Positions 24,675 through 35,400 are shown, counted from the stretch's first letter. The stretch is 64,000 nt of DNA from Gemmatimonadota bacterium (GCA_027307165.1 DAHUXM010000018.1:152456-216455); one strand, 5' to 3'. Numbers and translations are program-made. The notes: generated by a model from the sequence alone, not told the origin.

Positions 24675-26771
24675 TCAGTGAAATATCTTGTGCAGCAATC
24701 CGCCGATCCCCTTCCCGATCTTCTCCACCGCGTTCGGCACCTGTATCAACGTGCTGTCGAGCTGGATCTCCGGTGGGCCGGAGTGCACGGGGCACGGAGT
24801 CGTGGGCAGCGTTCCCGGCTTGAAATACTCTCGCTGCCTGATCGGACACCATTCTGTAGCCAGGTATCCAGTTCGCGCGTCGATCGTCGCCGGAACCATT
24901 CCCGCCGGTGGCGCCCATGAATTCGGGGGATCGGGTTCATCCCATCCATTGGTGATGAAATCCGCCCACGCCGGTGCTGCGAGGCGGCCGCCCGATGCGT
25001 TGTATCCGACGGGCCGCGGTGTATCGTAGCCGAACCAGAATCCGGCGACGATCGTCGGTGTGAAGCCCATGAACCAGACGTCAGCCCCGTCATTGGTCGT
25101 GCCGGTCTTGCCTCCAACGAGGCCGTTTACGCCGAGGTCGCGAATGACGTAGCCCGTCCCGTAGTTGACGACTGACTGAAGCATCGACGTGATCTGATAT
25201 GCGTCCTGCGGAGTCATGACGCGCACACGCTGGTTGTCGCTGCTCCATAGCACCTGGCCGTCCGCGGTCTGAATGCGCCGCACCAGTCGCGGCGTTACGC
25301 GAAAGCCTCCGTTCGCAAACGGTGCGTACGCTGTCGCGAGCTCCATCGGTGTGACTTCGAGCGCGCCGAGTGCCGCGGACGGGACGTTGGGTAGATCGCT
25401 GCGGATGCCGAAGCGGTGCGCGGTCGCGATAATCGCCGGAATGCCGACGAGCTGGCTGACGCGAACCGCCGCCGTATTCTCGGATCGCATGAGCGCGCGA
25501 CGGAACGTCACATGGCCGCCGTATTCTCCGCCGTCGTTCTTCGGTGACCAGATAGTGTTGCCGACCTTGACCGAGATCGGCGCATCATCGACTTCGCTTG
25601 CCGGTGTGTAGCCTGCCGCGAGTGCAGTAGCGTACACGAACGGTTTGAATGCAGAGCCCGGCTGGCGGTGCGCGAGCAACGCACGATCGAATCCGCCGCG
25701 TTCGAATGTCCGCCCGCCGACGAGCGCGCGAATGTCACCTGTGCGCGGGTCGAGCGCGACCATTGCCCCCTCGACGTGCGGACCGCGGCGTTCGGATTCC
25801 TGCTGGATCACCGCCGCCTGGCGCCGGACTGCGCGATCGGCGGCAATCTGCGCTCGCTCATCGAGCGTCGTGTAGACGGTGAGATCGTTGACGTCGCGCG
25901 ATCCGCCATTGAGAACGGAATCCACGACATCACGCACCGCGTCTATGGCGTATGAGTCACCGGACATGTCCGGCCGCCACTCGTTCTTCGCCACCCGAAG
26001 GGGCGTCTTCACGTACTGACTGTCTGCCGCAGGTGATATGTACCCTTCGCGCGCCATCAATCCGAGCACGAGATTGCGGCGCGCGAGGGCTCTGCGTGGC
26101 GAACGACGCGGGGTGTACGCCGACGGTCCTTTCGGCAGCGCCGCGAGCATGGCGCCTTCGGGAACCGTGAGGTCGCCCACACTCTTGCCGAACAGATCGC
26201 GACTCGCTGCCTCGACACCGTAGACACCGTTGCCCAGGTAGATGACGTTGAGGTAGAGCTCCAGTATCTGATTCTTTGTGAGATTGCGCTCGAGCAGCCG
26301 GGAGAGGCGCATCTCCAGCAGCTTCTGACGAAACGAGCGGCCGCTGTACCGGCGAACTGCGAAGGTGTTTCGCACGACCTGCATCGTGATCGTGGAAAAT
26401 CCTTCACGCACACCGCCGGCGCGGATGTTCCGAAGCGTCGCGCGCACGAGCGCGTGCCAGTCAATTCCGTGATGGTCATAGAAACGACGGTCTTCCGTCG
26501 CGACGAATGCCTGGCGCACGGGAACCGGAACCGCGCTCAACGGTACATTGACGCGGCGCACGACGGCCAGCCGGCTGATGAAGTTTCCCTCCCGGTCCAG
26601 AACTCGTCCGCCTTCGTCCGGATGAAACGACCGAATGTCGGCGGCGCTGGGGCATCCGTCACCGCCGCAGGTCGCAAGCCATGCGTCGGACCCGTAAATC
26701 GCGACGATGAGAACCGCGATCGCCGCCGTTATATATTGCCTCTTCCCGATTTTGCCGAGCCGTAGATCCAT
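24675..26771 (-). CDS. Class A penicillin-binding protein (PBP1A-type)
   Basis: A 698-residue bifunctional peptidoglycan synthase. A membrane anchor (residues 11-29) is followed by a glycosyltransferase GT51 domain with VATEDRRFYDHHGIDW (catalytic Glu) and STITMQVVRNTFAVR. The transpeptidase domain has SAFKPF (Ser about 371), SEN (about 428) and KTGTTND (about 557). The C-terminus contains paired Cys residues (WCPIRQRE and TPCPVHSG). The ATG chosen overlaps the divergent deacetylase ATG by 2 nt, and a TACATT hexamer lies 6 nt upstream, so a leaderless transcript is likely. Other members of this family are called mrcA/ponA; I cannot assign which paralogue this is. Confidence 0.92.
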   Translation of the reverse strand: MDLRLGKIGKRQYITAAIAVLIVAIYGSDAWLATCGGDGCPSAADIRSFHPDEGGRVLDREGNFISRLAVVRRVNVPLSAVPVPVRQAFVATEDRRFYDHHGIDWHALVRATLRNIRAGGVREGFSTITMQVVRNTFAVRRYSGRSFRQKLLEMRLSRLLERNLTKNQILELYLNVIYLGNGVYGVEAASRDLFGKSVGDLTVPEGAMLAALPKGPSAYTPRRSPRRALARRNLVLGLMAREGYISPAADSQYVKTPLRVAKNEWRPDMSGDSYAIDAVRDVVDSVLNGGSRDVNDLTVYTTLDERAQIAADRAVRRQAAVIQQESERRGPHVEGAMVALDPRTGDIRALVGGRTFERGGFDRALLAHRQPGSAFKPFVYATALAAGYTPASEVDDAPISVKVGNTIWSPKNDGGEYGGHVTFRRALMRSENTAAVRVSQLVGIPAIIATAHRFGIRSDLPNVPSAALGALEVTPMELATAYAPFANGGFRVTPRLVRRIQTADGQVLWSSDNQRVRVMTPQDAYQITSMLQSVVNYGTGYVIRDLGVNGLVGGKTGTTNDGADVWFMGFTPTIVAGFWFGYDTPRPVGYNASGGRLAAPAWADFITNGWDEPDPPNSWAPPAGMVPATIDARTGYLATEWCPIRQREYFKPGTLPTTPCPVHSGPPEIQLDSTLIQVPNAVEKIGKGIGGLLHKIFH

Positions 26772-27789
26772 GATCAGAATGTATCGTCCATTAGCAGTTG
26801 CCCTTGGCGTGACCGTTGCAGGAGCCGCAATCGCTGGCGCTTCCGTGGCGTCACGCCGGAGCGCCAGGTCGCCGCTCAATACCCCGAAGCACAGTGCTAC
26901 GGTCACTCCGGCGGTGGCGGAGCCGTCCCCGATGGAGTCGCCAGCTCCGACCCGCGCACCGAACAAGATGGGGCGCATCCCGGTTCTGGAATATCACCTG
27001 ATCGGTGATCACGACGCTCTGTACAGTAGAACGCGCGAACATTTCCGCGCGGATCTGGAAGATGCCTATCGCCGCGGATACCGGCCGGTGACTCTGGCGC
27101 AGGTGCTCGACAAGAATTTCAGTGATGTTCCGGTGGGAATGTCGCCGGTGGTGGTAGTGTTCGATGACGCGTCACCTGGCCAGTTCAGCTACATCGAAAA
27201 GAATGGCAAGCTCGAAATCGACCCGACCAGCGGAGTTGGGATCTGGCTCGATTTCGCCAGATCGCATCCGGGATGGAAAAACCGGGCCGTCTTCTGTCTG
27301 TTGAACGGCGCCGCCGCGGGCCACAATTTCTTTGGCGATAACGTGAAGTTTGGCGGCCAGAAAAAAGAGTGGAGGTTCCCGAAGGTGAAGTGGCTCGCAG
27401 ACAACGGCTTCGAGCTGTGCGATCACACGGTCTGGCATGCGATGCTCAACAAGTATTCTGATGCAGTTGTTCAGGAGCAGATCGCGCGGAACGCCATGGC
27501 CATCGACTCAGCGGTCCCGGGATACAGGATCCGGTCGATGGCGTTGCCATACGGTATCTGGCCGAAGAATCGCCAGCTCGCGTGGCAGGGCTCGTGGCGC
27601 GATCCCAAGACCGGCAAGGTTCACAGCTATCACTTCGAGGCCGTGATGGAAGTTGCCGGTGGGCCGACCCGGAGCCCGTACGACCCTGCTTTCGATCCCC
27701 ACCACGTCACGCGTGTACAGGCGGTCGGAAACGACATCAGGGACGAGCTGGACAAGCTGGACAGGACGAACACGCGCTTCGTACGCTAG
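26770..27789 (+). CDS. Polysaccharide deacetylase (NodB-like) exported protein
   Basis: A 339-residue protein with an N-terminal membrane/signal segment (LAVALGVTVAGAAIAGASVA), a Pro/Ser-rich linker and a carbohydrate esterase 4-type domain. Visible motifs are IPVLEYHLIGDHDALY, VVVVFDDASPGQF (the usual Asp-Asp metal and base motif) and ELCDHTVWHAML with the His pair, then RSMALPYGIWPKN. Family members deacetylate peptidoglycan or other amino-sugar polymers. The divergent PBP1A fits a cell-wall role. A second in-frame Met lies three codons further in and could be the real start. Unlike PBP1A it has no -10 at the leaderless distance; TATATT lies about 33 nt upstream. Confidence 0.83.
   Translation: MIRMYRPLAVALGVTVAGAAIAGASVASRRSARSPLNTPKHSATVTPAVAEPSPMESPAPTRAPNKMGRIPVLEYHLIGDHDALYSRTREHFRADLEDAYRRGYRPVTLAQVLDKNFSDVPVGMSPVVVVFDDASPGQFSYIEKNGKLEIDPTSGVGIWLDFARSHPGWKNRAVFCLLNGAAAGHNFFGDNVKFGGQKKEWRFPKVKWLADNGFELCDHTVWHAMLNKYSDAVVQEQIARNAMAIDSAVPGYRIRSMALPYGIWPKNRQLAWQGSWRDPKTGKVHSYHFEAVMEVAGGPTRSPYDPAFDPHHVTRVQAVGNDIRDELDKLDRTNTRFVR
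26778..26783 (-). promoter_or_regulatory. -10 hexamer TACATT for PBP1A, inside the deacetylase gene
   Basis: On the minus strand TACATT is followed by 6 nt (CTGATC) and the PBP1A ATG. It therefore lies within the first codons of the divergent deacetylase gene. Confidence 0.5.
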
Positions 27790-27793
27790 CGCT

Positions 27794-28237
27794 TCAGAAC
27801 TTCCATTTGCGCAGGATTCCGATCGCCTTTTCGAGTGCTTCGCGCTGATCGGGTTCGGTCGCGTTGGCGAGTAGCTGTTCGTATGTGTCTATGGCGAGAT
27901 CGAGCGCCACGTAATCGTGCTCTGCGCCGGCCAGGGCAGCTGCATTATCGGCCAGATTTGCACGGGCGAGATCGTCGTCCGGAAACTGCACCGTGACCTG
28001 GCGCCACCGTTCGGTCCGGTCGCGGGGATTGGATTCGGCGAGGGCCCACATGTGCCATGCGCCACGACTTGCGGGATCGAGTTTCCGTGCCCGGTCGGCG
28101 ATCTCGCCGACCAGGTCCGGGCCCCTTCCCTCCAGCCAATATCCATTGGCAAGGCGTACCAGCGCCTGGGCGTCGCCAGGGTTTTCTGCCACCGATTGCT
28201 CCAGATCCGCAACCGTGGGGTATGATAGATCGTCCAT
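27794..28237 (-). CDS. TPR-like helical repeat protein
   Basis: A 147-residue soluble protein made of helical pairs resembling tetratricopeptide repeats: TVADLEQSVAENPGDAQALV, LANGYWLEGRGPDLVGEIA, ARKLDPASRGAWHMWALAES and AIDTYEQLLANATEPDQREA. No signal peptide. Function unknown; TPR proteins usually mediate protein contacts. It converges on the polysaccharide deacetylase gene with 4 bp between stops. Confidence 0.7.
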   Translation of the reverse strand: MDDLSYPTVADLEQSVAENPGDAQALVRLANGYWLEGRGPDLVGEIADRARKLDPASRGAWHMWALAESNPRDRTERWRQVTVQFPDDDLARANLADNAAALAGAEHDYVALDLAIDTYEQLLANATEPDQREALEKAIGILRKWKF

Positions 28238-28244
28238 TTACCGA

Positions 28245-28250
28245 AATGTA
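28245..28250 (-). promoter_or_regulatory. -10 hexamer TACATT, leaderless arrangement
   Basis: On the minus strand TACATT is followed by 7 nt (TCGGTAA) and the ATG of the TPR-like gene. Confidence 0.4.
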
Positions 28251-28512
28251 TCCCTCTGGACAAGAGTCGCGGGGGGTGCTAGCGTAAAGGGAGCAGTAGA
28301 AACACCATAGTGCGAACAAGGCGCGTGTGATCGCGCGCAGATTGACGGGCATAGTCCCCGGGTGCGCCGCGTGAGTTGGCCCCGCGCTCCCCGAGACACT
28401 TCCGAATCAACACGACAAATCGAGTGACCGCGACGATTGCGCCCTGCGCCCGTTGCGTAATGCGCTTGCGGCGAGTGTCGCCGGCGCCTCTGTACCCGAA
28501 AAAATCTTTTAC
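28251..28512. other. Divergent intergenic region before rho
   Basis: No gene is supported here. The region separates the TPR-like gene from rho and should hold the rho leader. The rho frame is open for 20 codons before the chosen ATG. I see no clear promoter or attenuator. Confidence 0.3.
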
Positions 28513-30147
28513 ATGACTGAACGCCGACGTTCAACCCGTCGCGGTCGTGGGCAGAGCCCCGACGATGCAACGTCCACCGATGCGATTTCGGATGCAAATC
28601 CGTATCTCGACTCCACTCCGCAGGCCCCATCGGCGCCATCGGCCCCTGCTCCCACACCGGAGCCGCGGCCGCACCTCGATCCGGTTCCGGCCGTATCTCT
28701 GCTCCCGCGTGACAATGGGAGCGATGGTTCATCGGCTCCGCCGGATTCATCATCTGGAGGCGGCGGTGTCCAGGCAGACGGATCCGGCGCCGCCGAGGAC
28801 GGCGGCAACGAGCGCGGCGCACAGGGACGCGGACGGTTTCGCCGCTTCAGACACCGCAATCGAAATACCCAGGGCGGCGGCAACCAGCAGCAGCCACCGC
28901 AGCAGCAACAGCAACATCAACGACAGAATCAGAACAACAACCAGCAGTTCGGAGGCGGGCGCCGCAATAACCGCCGCAACCGCCCACAGCCAGATGCCGC
29001 ACCCCGCGGCCCCGTAGGACCAATCATCGTCGAAGGCGAAACGTCGGGCCTCTTCGATCCGCAGCGCGACGCAGGATACCTCCGCAGCGCAAGCCAAAGC
29101 TACCTGGCGGAAGCCAACGACCCGTTCGTACCGGCGCAGCTCGTTCGGCAGGCCGGTCTCCGTCGCGGGGATCTCGTGACGGTCACGGTTGGCCGCGATC
29201 AGCGCGGCCGCGTGACTGCCGCCGAGTTGCTCACCGTCAATGGGGGCGATCCCGAGGCGGCGCTACGCCGGCCCGAATTCGCGTCGCTCGTCGCGTCGTA
29301 CCCGGATCGCAAGCTGTCGCTCGAGACCGGCCGTCCGGCCAAAGCAGGCCCGGAGCTGACCCGACGCGCGATCGATCTCATCGCGCCAATCGGCTACGGA
29401 CAGCGTGCGCTCATCGTCGCCCCTGCTCGCGCAGGCAAGACGATGTTGTTGCAGGCGGTGATCGAGGGAATCGCTATCAATCAACCGGACGTGCAGCTGT
29501 TCGTCCTCCTCGTGGACGAGCGCCCCGAGGAAGTGAGCGACATGATCTCGATCGGCCACGGCGAAGTAGTCGCATCCAGCTTCGACATGCCGGCTCAGCG
29601 CCACGCCGACGTGGCCGAGATGACGCTGGAGCGGGCCCGCAGACTCGTGGAGCTCGGGCAGGACGTCGTGATCGTACTGGACTCGATAACGCGCCTGGCG
29701 CGTGCCTATAACACGATCGAGCGTGGCACGGGCCGCACAATGAGTGGCGGGCTCGACTCGTCGGCGATGGCGAAACCGAAGGCGTTCTTTGGCTCGGCCC
29801 GCTCTGTAGCCCCCGAGAATGGTGGCGGATCGCTCACCATCATCGCGACTGCGCTGGTCGAGACGGGGTCGCGGATGGACGACGTGATCTTCGAGGAATT
29901 CAAGGGAACCGGCAACTGTGAGATCAAGCTGGATCGCAGCCTGGCGGAGAAGCGCATCTTTCCGGCCATCGACATCGGGATAAGCGGCACCCGACGCGAG
30001 GACAAGCTCTTCCGTCCCGATCAGCTCGACCACGTTTACACTCTCCGCCGGGGTCTGCAGCAGATGCCATCGAGCTCGGCGATGGAGTGGCTGATAAAGC
30101 GAATCGCAGCGACGCCGAACAACGACGCGCTGCTCTCCGGCCTCTGA
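28513..30147 (+). CDS. rho: Transcription termination factor Rho with Q/N-rich N-terminal extension
   Basis: A 544-residue hexameric RNA-dependent ATPase that terminates transcription. The first ~165 residues are low complexity: Ser/Pro/Ala-rich, then Gly/Asp-rich, then a Gln/Asn-rich run (about 116-150), then NNRRNRPQ basic. The RNA-binding domain follows (SGLFDPQRDAGYLRS, FVPAQLVRQAGLRRGD), then the ATPase domain with Walker A APARAGKT (about 302-309), LLVDERPEEVSDM and VVIVLDSITRLARAYN, and the Q/R loops (SGGLDSSAMAKPKAFFGSAR). Common Rho proteins are about 420 residues; the excess is the disordered N-terminus. The ATG was chosen because the preceding 20 codons lack family similarity; a longer start is possible. 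Confidence 0.94.
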   Translation: MTERRRSTRRGRGQSPDDATSTDAISDANPYLDSTPQAPSAPSAPAPTPEPRPHLDPVPAVSLLPRDNGSDGSSAPPDSSSGGGGVQADGSGAAEDGGNERGAQGRGRFRRFRHRNRNTQGGGNQQQPPQQQQQHQRQNQNNNQQFGGGRRNNRRNRPQPDAAPRGPVGPIIVEGETSGLFDPQRDAGYLRSASQSYLAEANDPFVPAQLVRQAGLRRGDLVTVTVGRDQRGRVTAAELLTVNGGDPEAALRRPEFASLVASYPDRKLSLETGRPAKAGPELTRRAIDLIAPIGYGQRALIVAPARAGKTMLLQAVIEGIAINQPDVQLFVLLVDERPEEVSDMISIGHGEVVASSFDMPAQRHADVAEMTLERARRLVELGQDVVIVLDSITRLARAYNTIERGTGRTMSGGLDSSAMAKPKAFFGSARSVAPENGGGSLTIIATALVETGSRMDDVIFEEFKGTGNCEIKLDRSLAEKRIFPAIDIGISGTRREDKLFRPDQLDHVYTLRRGLQQMPSSSAMEWLIKRIAATPNNDALLSGL

Positions 30148-30249
30148 TTTCGCAGTTGCGTCCGTAAGCCCGTCCAGCCCGGAATGCGGAGCGATGGCGG
30201 CTGGAAAAACAGGTGCGCCTCGCGGCCCGGGCCTTGCTCTCTGGCGGGC

Positions 30250-32496
30250 ATGGTTCCTCCACTTTTGCGGCGATCGCTCCAGGTCGCCGCAGTAGCGGTC
30301 GCTTCGCTGGTGATCGCGGCAGCTCCGCTCCCGGCGCAGTCTGCACGGCCGTCGTCCGGCAATCCCGAAATCACCGAGCTGACGCTCACGGGCGTGCACG
30401 CGGTCGATCCGGACGTGCTGCGCCTCAATATCGCGACGGATGAGTCGCACTGCGTATCAGTGCTGCTGAGGCCGGTCTGCGTCTTCAGCAAATCGCCGAC
30501 GTTCTACAAGCGCCTGACGCTGAATCGCGCCGAGCTCGCGCGGGACATGCTGCGAGTGATGGTGTTCTATTTCAAGCGCGGATATCGCAATGCGCAGGTG
30601 GACACGACCGTCGTTCCGACGGGCCGGAATGCGGTGCACGTCACGATCGCGGTAAACGAGGGAAAACCGACGCTGGTGTCGGGGATCAGGATAGTGCAGG
30701 ACACCGAAGTGCTCTCGGGAAGGCAGTTGCGCCGCGTACTCCTCCTTCATGAAGGACGGCCATACAGCCTGATCGAGCTGGACTCGACGATTGCCGCGCT
30801 GGATTCGCGCCTGTGGAATCGAGGTTACTCCGATGCAGTAATCGATACCGCTGTCGTGCTCGACACCGTCGCCAGAACTGCCGACATCACGATCAAGGCG
30901 AATCCACGGTGGCGCGCACGCGTCGCGACCATAACGGTCAAGGGAAACAAGGGCGTCAGCGATCGCACCATCAGGAAGTCGCTGTCGTTCAAGCCAGGCG
31001 GACTGTACAAGCAGTCGGATGTGCTGGCGAGCCAGCGCGCTCTGTACGAGTCGAATCTCTTCCGGCGCGCCGCGATCGAGGTGCCTACGACGGATGATTC
31101 GCTGAAGCACGTGCTCATCGACGTGCAGGAAGCACCGCCGCACGACGCACGTTACAGCGCAGGATTCAACACCGTCGATTTCATACAGGTCGAAGGACAC
31201 TACGCCGATTACAACTGGCTGAGTGGCGCCAAGCGGCTGACCATCGATGCGGTCGTTGGGAATCTGTTCGCTCACACATTGAACGGAAACGGCGTGTTCT
31301 ACGACGTCGGCAAGACCGTGGTCGGAGGTTCGGAGTCACAGTATCTTGCCGCCACATACACTGCGAGCGCCGATGTCAGATATCCGTGGTTCGGATCGCC
31401 GAACAATGAAGGTGCATTCGGCGTCTTTGCTCACCGGCGAAGCGCACCTGGCGTATACGTAGACAAGGGTTACGGCCTGAGTGCTACGTTCACGCGCACG
31501 CTCACACCGCGCGGGCCGCTCAGTCTCAACTACCGGTTCGAGGAGACGGCTGTGCAGGCCGGCGATGTGTACTTCTGCGTCAACTATGGGGTCTGCGACG
31601 CGGCAACGCTCGTTGCGCTGGAGAGGAAGCAACGGCTATCTCCGCTCGCGTTGAGCTTCTCGCTGGACAAGACGGACAATCCATTCGAGCCGCGGCGTGG
31701 CTACCGGACGCAGTTCGATCTGGAGCATGCGTCGTCGTATACGGCATCCGATTTCAGATACAATCGTGGCGCCGGTGATTTCGCGATGTTTGTTCCCATC
31801 ACACGTCGCTCGGTGCTGGGCGGCCACTTGAGGGTGGGCATGATCGGCGCGCTGGCGAGCACTACGGACGCCGTGGGAGTCGCAAGTGGCGCGCTGGGTG
31901 CGACGGCTATCCTGCATCCGCGCAAGAGATTCTACGCCGGCGGATCGCAATCCGTACGCGGCTACCCCGAAGGCCAGCTCGGACCGCGCGTCCTTACGGT
32001 GCCGGCCGCAAAGCTGCTCGCAAACGACTCCGCGAACGCGGAGTGCAGGCCGGCGACGATCACGAAATGCAATCCAAACGCATCGCTGTTTCGGGATCGC
32101 GATTTCGTGCCGCGGCCGCTTGGCGGCAACCGCCTCATCGAGGGGAGTCTGGAGTTCCGCTTTCCGCTGTTCGCGTCGCTCATCGGCGCGACCTTCGTCG
32201 ATGCGGCCTACCTGGCGCAGAACACGAGTCCGGGATTGCCGAAGAGCAAGGCCGCGATTACTCCTGGTGTCGGCGTCCGCTACCTGTCGCCGGTCGGGCC
32301 AGTTCGTGTCGATGTGGGCCTCAATCCCGAAACGAGCGAAAAACTGCCCGTCGTCACCGAAGACCTGGCGAGTGGCGGGAGAGGGCTCGTAACACTTGAC
32401 GAGTCGCGCGTGTACTCACCGACGCATGGAAGTGGCGGTCTCAACTCGCTGCTCGCGCGCCTGACGCTGCACCTGTCGATCGGAGAGGCGTTCTAG
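30250..32496 (+). CDS. Omp85-family outer-membrane protein (TamA/BamA-like)
   Basis: A 748-residue outer-membrane insertase-like protein. It has a signal peptide (RRSLQVAAVAVASLVIAAAPLPAQ), POTRA-like repeats (EITELTLTGVHAVDPDVL, VSGIRIVQDTEVLSG, ARVATITVKGNKGVSDRTI), and a C-terminal 16-strand surface-antigen barrel carrying the Omp85 signature GGSQSVRGYPEGQLG and RDFVPRPLGGNRLIEGSLEF. TamB starts on the next base after its stop, so with TamB it probably forms the translocation and assembly module. I call it TamA-like by neighbourhood; BamA cannot be excluded from sequence alone. It begins 102 bp after rho. Confidence 0.86.
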   Translation: MVPPLLRRSLQVAAVAVASLVIAAAPLPAQSARPSSGNPEITELTLTGVHAVDPDVLRLNIATDESHCVSVLLRPVCVFSKSPTFYKRLTLNRAELARDMLRVMVFYFKRGYRNAQVDTTVVPTGRNAVHVTIAVNEGKPTLVSGIRIVQDTEVLSGRQLRRVLLLHEGRPYSLIELDSTIAALDSRLWNRGYSDAVIDTAVVLDTVARTADITIKANPRWRARVATITVKGNKGVSDRTIRKSLSFKPGGLYKQSDVLASQRALYESNLFRRAAIEVPTTDDSLKHVLIDVQEAPPHDARYSAGFNTVDFIQVEGHYADYNWLSGAKRLTIDAVVGNLFAHTLNGNGVFYDVGKTVVGGSESQYLAATYTASADVRYPWFGSPNNEGAFGVFAHRRSAPGVYVDKGYGLSATFTRTLTPRGPLSLNYRFEETAVQAGDVYFCVNYGVCDAATLVALERKQRLSPLALSFSLDKTDNPFEPRRGYRTQFDLEHASSYTASDFRYNRGAGDFAMFVPITRRSVLGGHLRVGMIGALASTTDAVGVASGALGATAILHPRKRFYAGGSQSVRGYPEGQLGPRVLTVPAAKLLANDSANAECRPATITKCNPNASLFRDRDFVPRPLGGNRLIEGSLEFRFPLFASLIGATFVDAAYLAQNTSPGLPKSKAAITPGVGVRYLSPVGPVRVDVGLNPETSEKLPVVTEDLASGGRGLVTLDESRVYSPTHGSGGLNSLLARLTLHLSIGEAF

Positions 32497-35400
32497 ATGC
32501 GGAAGCGCACCGTCGCTGCTGCCACGGTGGGTGCTGTCGTCGTGCTGGCGATGCTGATCGCTGGTACGGTGCTTTTCGTCACGCAAACGGATTGGGGCAG
32601 AAAGAAGGTTGGCGGTTACGTGATCGGCCTGATAAAGCAAGCTGCGCACGGATACGTAACCGTCGACCGGGTCGACGGCAACTTGCTGAATGGCGCGACG
32701 ATCGTCGGTCTCACAATTACTGACAGCGCACACGCGCCATTCGTCAAAGCGGATACCGTAGTCGCCACTTACGGAATCGGCGACCTCATCAACAAGCGCA
32801 TATACCTGGACAATGTCCGCATCGTGCATCCCGTCATCGTCCTGGACCGGATGCCGGGTGGCAAGTGGAACTACGACAGGATCTTTCCGCGCGACACGAC
32901 TCAGCCGCCGGGTCCGCCGGGCTTTCTGTCATGGATCACGCTGCGCAACGTTACGATGGTGGATGGCGAAGTCACCGCGCACAGTCCATGGGCGCCAAGC
33001 GATACGCTCAAGGGAACCAAACGAGACAGCGTCATACGGTTCACGCTCAGCCCGCTCGCGCGGCTCAACGTGCAGCGCGTCACCGGCGGATTTCAGAAGA
33101 CATCGCAGTTCAGGAACATCTACGGAACATTTCCGTTGATGCGGCTGGAGGACCCGAACGACCTTCGCCAGATCATCGATGTGTCGTCACTGCGCATGAC
33201 CGCAGAGCCGCTGCGACCGCCTTCGGTGCGGGTGACCGACGTGAAGGGACGTTTCATTCTTCTTGCGGATTCGTTGTACTTCCGGGGCATCAACGCAACG
33301 CTTGCGAGCTCCAGGCTCTCGAACGGAACCGGACGCTACAATTTCAACAGCGACGATCTGAGGCTCCGGTTGCACGCGGACACCGTAGCAACCAACGACC
33401 TGCTGTGGATCGACCCCAGCATACCCAAGGACGGGTCGGGCAAGCTGGATTTTGCGCTCGACTGGGTAGGACCAACGAGCGATTATCTCGCGACGAATGC
33501 TTCACTCGCCGTTGCCGGTGCCACGATGTCAGGAAGTCTCGGCACGCTGGTTACCGACACTGTCGCGTTTCACGACACCAAGCTGCGCTTCAGCCATCTC
33601 GACACGCGCACCATCCAGCAGCTGTTTCCGACGATCATATCACCGCGTCAGGGCTACCTCAACGGCCGCATGGCTGCGCGCGGCGGCTTCGGTGCCATGC
33701 GCATCGACGGCGACGTTGCGTTCCAGGATCCGATCACCGGCACGAGCCGCGTCATCGCGCTCGGCACCGTTGGCGCGAGCAAGGGCATCCTGCGGGCGAC
33801 CGACCTGCACCTGACGTTCTCGCCACTCAAAGTGTCGCTCGCGCGTGCGGTCGATCCCACTCTGCCGATCGGAGGCACGATCAATGGCAAGCTGGTGCTC
33901 AACGGCTCCAGCGCAACGGGTCTCACGGCGACCGGCGACCTGGTCCACGACGACGTAACGGGAAAATCGCACGTTACCGGCAGTGGGACGTACGCACGCG
34001 GCAACCGTACGCCCCTCATCAATGCGAATCTGCAGCTTCTGCCGCTCTCGCTCGCGACCGTCGGCCAGTTCGTGACCGCGGCTGGGCTGCGCGGCACGCT
34101 CACCGGTCCGATTTCCGCGACTGGGCCAATGCAGAATCTCGCTGTTGCCGCGGACCTGACGGCGCCCGCTGGGGGAACCATCGTCGCCCACGGCACCGTC
34201 GATCTGGAATCTCGTCCGCAGAGCTATGATCTCACCCTCAAAGCCCACCTCTTCGACGCCAGCCAGATTAGCAGCAAGGCACCCTCGTCCCTGCTCACGG
34301 CAGACGTTGCGGCCCGCGGGGCGGGCTTCGATCCGGCAATCTTGAATGCGACGGCGACTGCGAACGTACAGACGTCAACCTACGACAGCGTCACGGTTGA
34401 TTCCGCAACTGTACGACTTGCAGCTGCGAATGGCCTTCTGACCGTCGATACGCTCTCCGTCCACGTCCCGCACGGCTACGCGAATGCGTCAGGTCAGTTG
34501 GGGCTCGTCGCAGGCTCCACCGGAAAGCTCAGCTACGCAGTGTCGATCGACTCGCTCGGCGCACTGTCACGGATACTGCCGCCGACCGATACGGGTGCGG
34601 TGACACCGCGACCTGCAATTCTCGCACAGCGAGTCGCGCGCGCCGATTCAGCGCGGGCACAAGCTGCCAGAGCGACGGTTGCCGAGCGAGCTGTCACCGG
34701 AGCGCCGGTCCCGGCGTTTCCCGTCGATACGCCAAGAGCCGTCCCGCGCAACGCTCTGCGGGGATCGATCGTCGCGAAGGGTGCGGCCACCGGCAACATC
34801 CACACATTCGACATGGCAGGCTCGGGGACCGCAACCGACATTGTCGCATTCGGAAGCGCCGCCCATGCGATTCGCGCCAACTACACATGGACCAGCGCGC
34901 TCACGCCGCAGTCGCGCGTCAGTGCGCAGGCCAGTGCTGTCAACGTTATGGCGCTCGGGTTCGCACTCGACACCGTAACGCTCACCAGTTCGTACGCCAA
35001 GCCCAGTGGGAACATTACGCTGGCGATTCACCAGGATTCGAACCGGGTCTACAACGCCAGCGCGCAGTTCACGCTCGACAAAGACCGGGATGACCTGCTG
35101 CTCGACCAGTTGCGTCTCAAGTTCGACACCACCGTATATGCCAGTACGGGGCCGGCGAAGATCCATTTCGATCCGACGGAAACGTCGATCGAACACTTCG
35201 AGATCAAGAGCGCGTCTGGTGGACGTGTGTACGTCAATGGCAAGATACCGGTAAATGGCAACGCCGATCTGGAACTGCACGTGACGCAATTCGAGATCGG
35301 CAACATTGCAGCCCTGCTGCAGAGCGACGTGAACGCGCGCGGCCTCGTATCCGTCGACGCACACCTGCGCGGAACTCGTGCGGCGCCGGTCATCGACGGC

